NCBI GenBank assembly: GCA_024102975.1
Contig: JAGFJD010000372.1
Coordinates: 1-52,085, forward strand
Direction of reading: 5' to 3'
Source of the DNA: Phaeodactylibacter sp.
GTDB lineage: Bacteria > Bacteroidota > Bacteroidia > Chitinophagales > Saprospiraceae
DNA: 52,085 bases
Position numbers and translations under genes: made by a program
In this document: positions 51,420 through 52,085 of the stretch, piece by piece
Layout of the letters: each line of letters begins with the position of its first letter
Position numbering within the stretch: position 1 is the first letter of the stretch
Notes under the pieces: model-generated
What the model was told of the DNA's origin: nothing
The model's input: only the letters and a program-made list of their open reading frames with translations
The model's database searches: none

Positions 51420-51911
51420 TCAGGAATCCTTTTCCCGGATTTTGGCCTCGATGGCCGTGGTGGAGTATCCTTCAATATACGGGAGCGCCTTGACTTCTCC
51501 GCCGTGAGCGGCCACGATATCGGCGCCGACGATGTCCTCCGGCCGGTAGTCCCCTCCTTTGGCCAGGACGTCGGGCAGCAGCAGGCGGATGAGTTCGAAA
51601 GGGGTATCCTGTTCAAAACTAACCACCAGGTCGACGCATTCCAGGGCGGCGAGCATCAGCTGGCGGGTGGCCTCCTCGTTTATGGGCCGGTTCGGGCCCT
51701 TCAGGCGGCGCACCGAAGCGTCGCTGTTGAGGCCGATCACCAGCCGCTCTCCCTGCTCGCGAGCCTGCGCCAGGTAGTGGATATGCCCGTAGTGCAACAG
51801 GTCGAAACAGCCGTTGGTGAAGACGACGCGCTGGCCTTTCCCTTTCCAGTCCTCGACGGTGCGCCGGGCTTGTCCCCAGTTTTGGATTTTGGCTTTTATT
51901 TTTTCAAGCAT
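51420..51911 (-). CDS. rfaE2: D-glycero-beta-D-manno-heptose 1-phosphate adenylyltransferase
   Basis: Transfers AMP to heptose 1-phosphate to form ADP-heptose for LPS core synthesis. The 163-aa protein is only the nucleotidyltransferase domain (HldE C-terminal half or RfaE2), beginning with the [19 protein letters not shown] signature that includes the HxGH-type motif. ISTTxxI-type end [11 protein letters not shown] is present. The kinase half (HldE N-terminal, RfaE1) is not in the window. It lies 153 nt upstream of the DPP-type gene on the same strand and after the partial membrane protein gene. Confidence 0.94.
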   Translation of the reverse strand: MLEKIKAKIQNWGQARRTVEDWKGKGQRVVFTNGCFDLLHYGHIHYLAQAREQGERLVIGLNSDASVRRLKGPNRPINEEATRQLMLAALECVDLVVSFEQDTPFELIRLLLPDVLAKGGDYRPEDIVGADIVAAHGGEVKALPYIEGYSTTAIEAKIREKDS

Positions 51912-51946
51912 AGCAGTGATTAAAAAACAAGTTCGCCTCTCCTCCC

Positions 51947-52085
51947 CTACGCTGCCAGCTGCTCTTCCGGCGCGGCCACCGATTCCAGCGGCTGATAATC
52001 CCGGTTGATCACCGGCAGGAACACCAGGGCCAGGATGCCGACCAGCACATTACAGCCCAGCTGAATGGAGAAAAAGGCAATATTG
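51947..52085 (-). CDS. C-terminal end of a membrane protein (partial)
   Basis: The window edge cuts the gene. The visible end reads [19 protein letters not shown], one membrane helix, followed by a short hydrophilic tail ([19 protein letters not shown]) and a TAG at 51947-51949. This fits the last transmembrane helix and cytosolic tail of a transporter such as an MFS protein, but the family cannot be decided from 46 residues. Confidence 0.7.
   Translation of the reverse strand, partial: NIAFFSIQLGCNVLVGILALVFLPVINRDYQPLESVAAPEEQLAA

Overview
The window looks like a chromosome segment of a moderately GC-rich Bacteroidota, most likely in the Saprospiria (Lewinella / Phaeodactylibacter-like). 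The reasons are several proteins with type IX secretion C-terminal sorting domains (SLYPNP / KLYPNP-type motifs), a PorZ-like T9SS component, promoters resembling the Bacteroidota TTTG-N19-TAnnTTTG consensus, starts without clear Shine-Dalgarno sites, and Bacteroidota-typical families (choice-of-anchor-B proteins, cysteine-less ArsC-like protein, MltF-type lytic transglycosylase remnant). The species call is inference. No rRNA, tRNA or CRISPR array was seen.

Layout. 1-5 kb: a minus-strand cell-shape operon mreB-mreC-mreD-mrdA(PBP2), then folA. 5.4-9.2 kb: a lone zinc-site-less M16 peptidase homologue, divergent from dnaN - small lipoprotein - nadD. 9.3-14.3 kb: porZ-like gene and two T9SS cargo genes, one N-terminally truncated. 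14.6-19.2 kb: a periplasmic-propeller receptor with a class III adenylate cyclase output, divergent from an SRPBCC/GyrI-like protein. 19.4-24.4 kb: an M19-like dipeptidase converging on a metacaspase-type protein, then a decayed MltF pseudogene. 24.4-29 kb: acyl-CoA synthetase, alpha/beta hydrolase, an IS200-like/RAYT transposase with a cluster of short palindromes, and an SDR. 29-37.7 kb: a small protein and an HtrA-like protease, tandem paralogous anchor-B T9SS proteins, asnA and an enolase-superfamily enzyme. 37.8-42 kb: a PiT phosphate transporter with a PhoU-like tail, a methyltransferase remnant and two hypothetical genes. 42.2-48.3 kb: a five-gene minus-strand catabolic cluster. 48.5-52.1 kb: ArsC-like gene, DPP-IV-type peptidase, heptose-phosphate adenylyltransferase, and the end of a membrane protein gene.

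The most interesting locus is 42254-48327. A permease resembling the ethanolamine permease Eat is followed by a GlnA4/PuuA-type gamma-glutamyl-amine ligase, an SDR dehydrogenase, an aldehyde dehydrogenase and a class I glutamine-amidotransferase-fold hydrolase. Read in order these could import ethanolamine, cap it with glutamate, oxidise the alcohol to aldehyde and then acid, and release glycine plus glutamate. That would be a gamma-glutamylation route for ethanolamine without Eut microcompartment enzymes and without the FAD oxidase PuuB. The function is inferred from family membership and gene order. Two odd non-coding elements lie inside the cluster: a telomere-like (TTTAGGG)-type G-rich patch between ligase and SDR, and a 29-bp AT-only near-perfect palindrome before the aldehyde dehydrogenase.

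Intergenic DNA here is rich in repeats: a 47-bp hairpin family (two copies), a 33-bp dispersed repeat (two copies), small GGCCC-NNN-GGGCC palindromes around the transposase, and 7-8-nt short tandem repeat patches next to gene ends.
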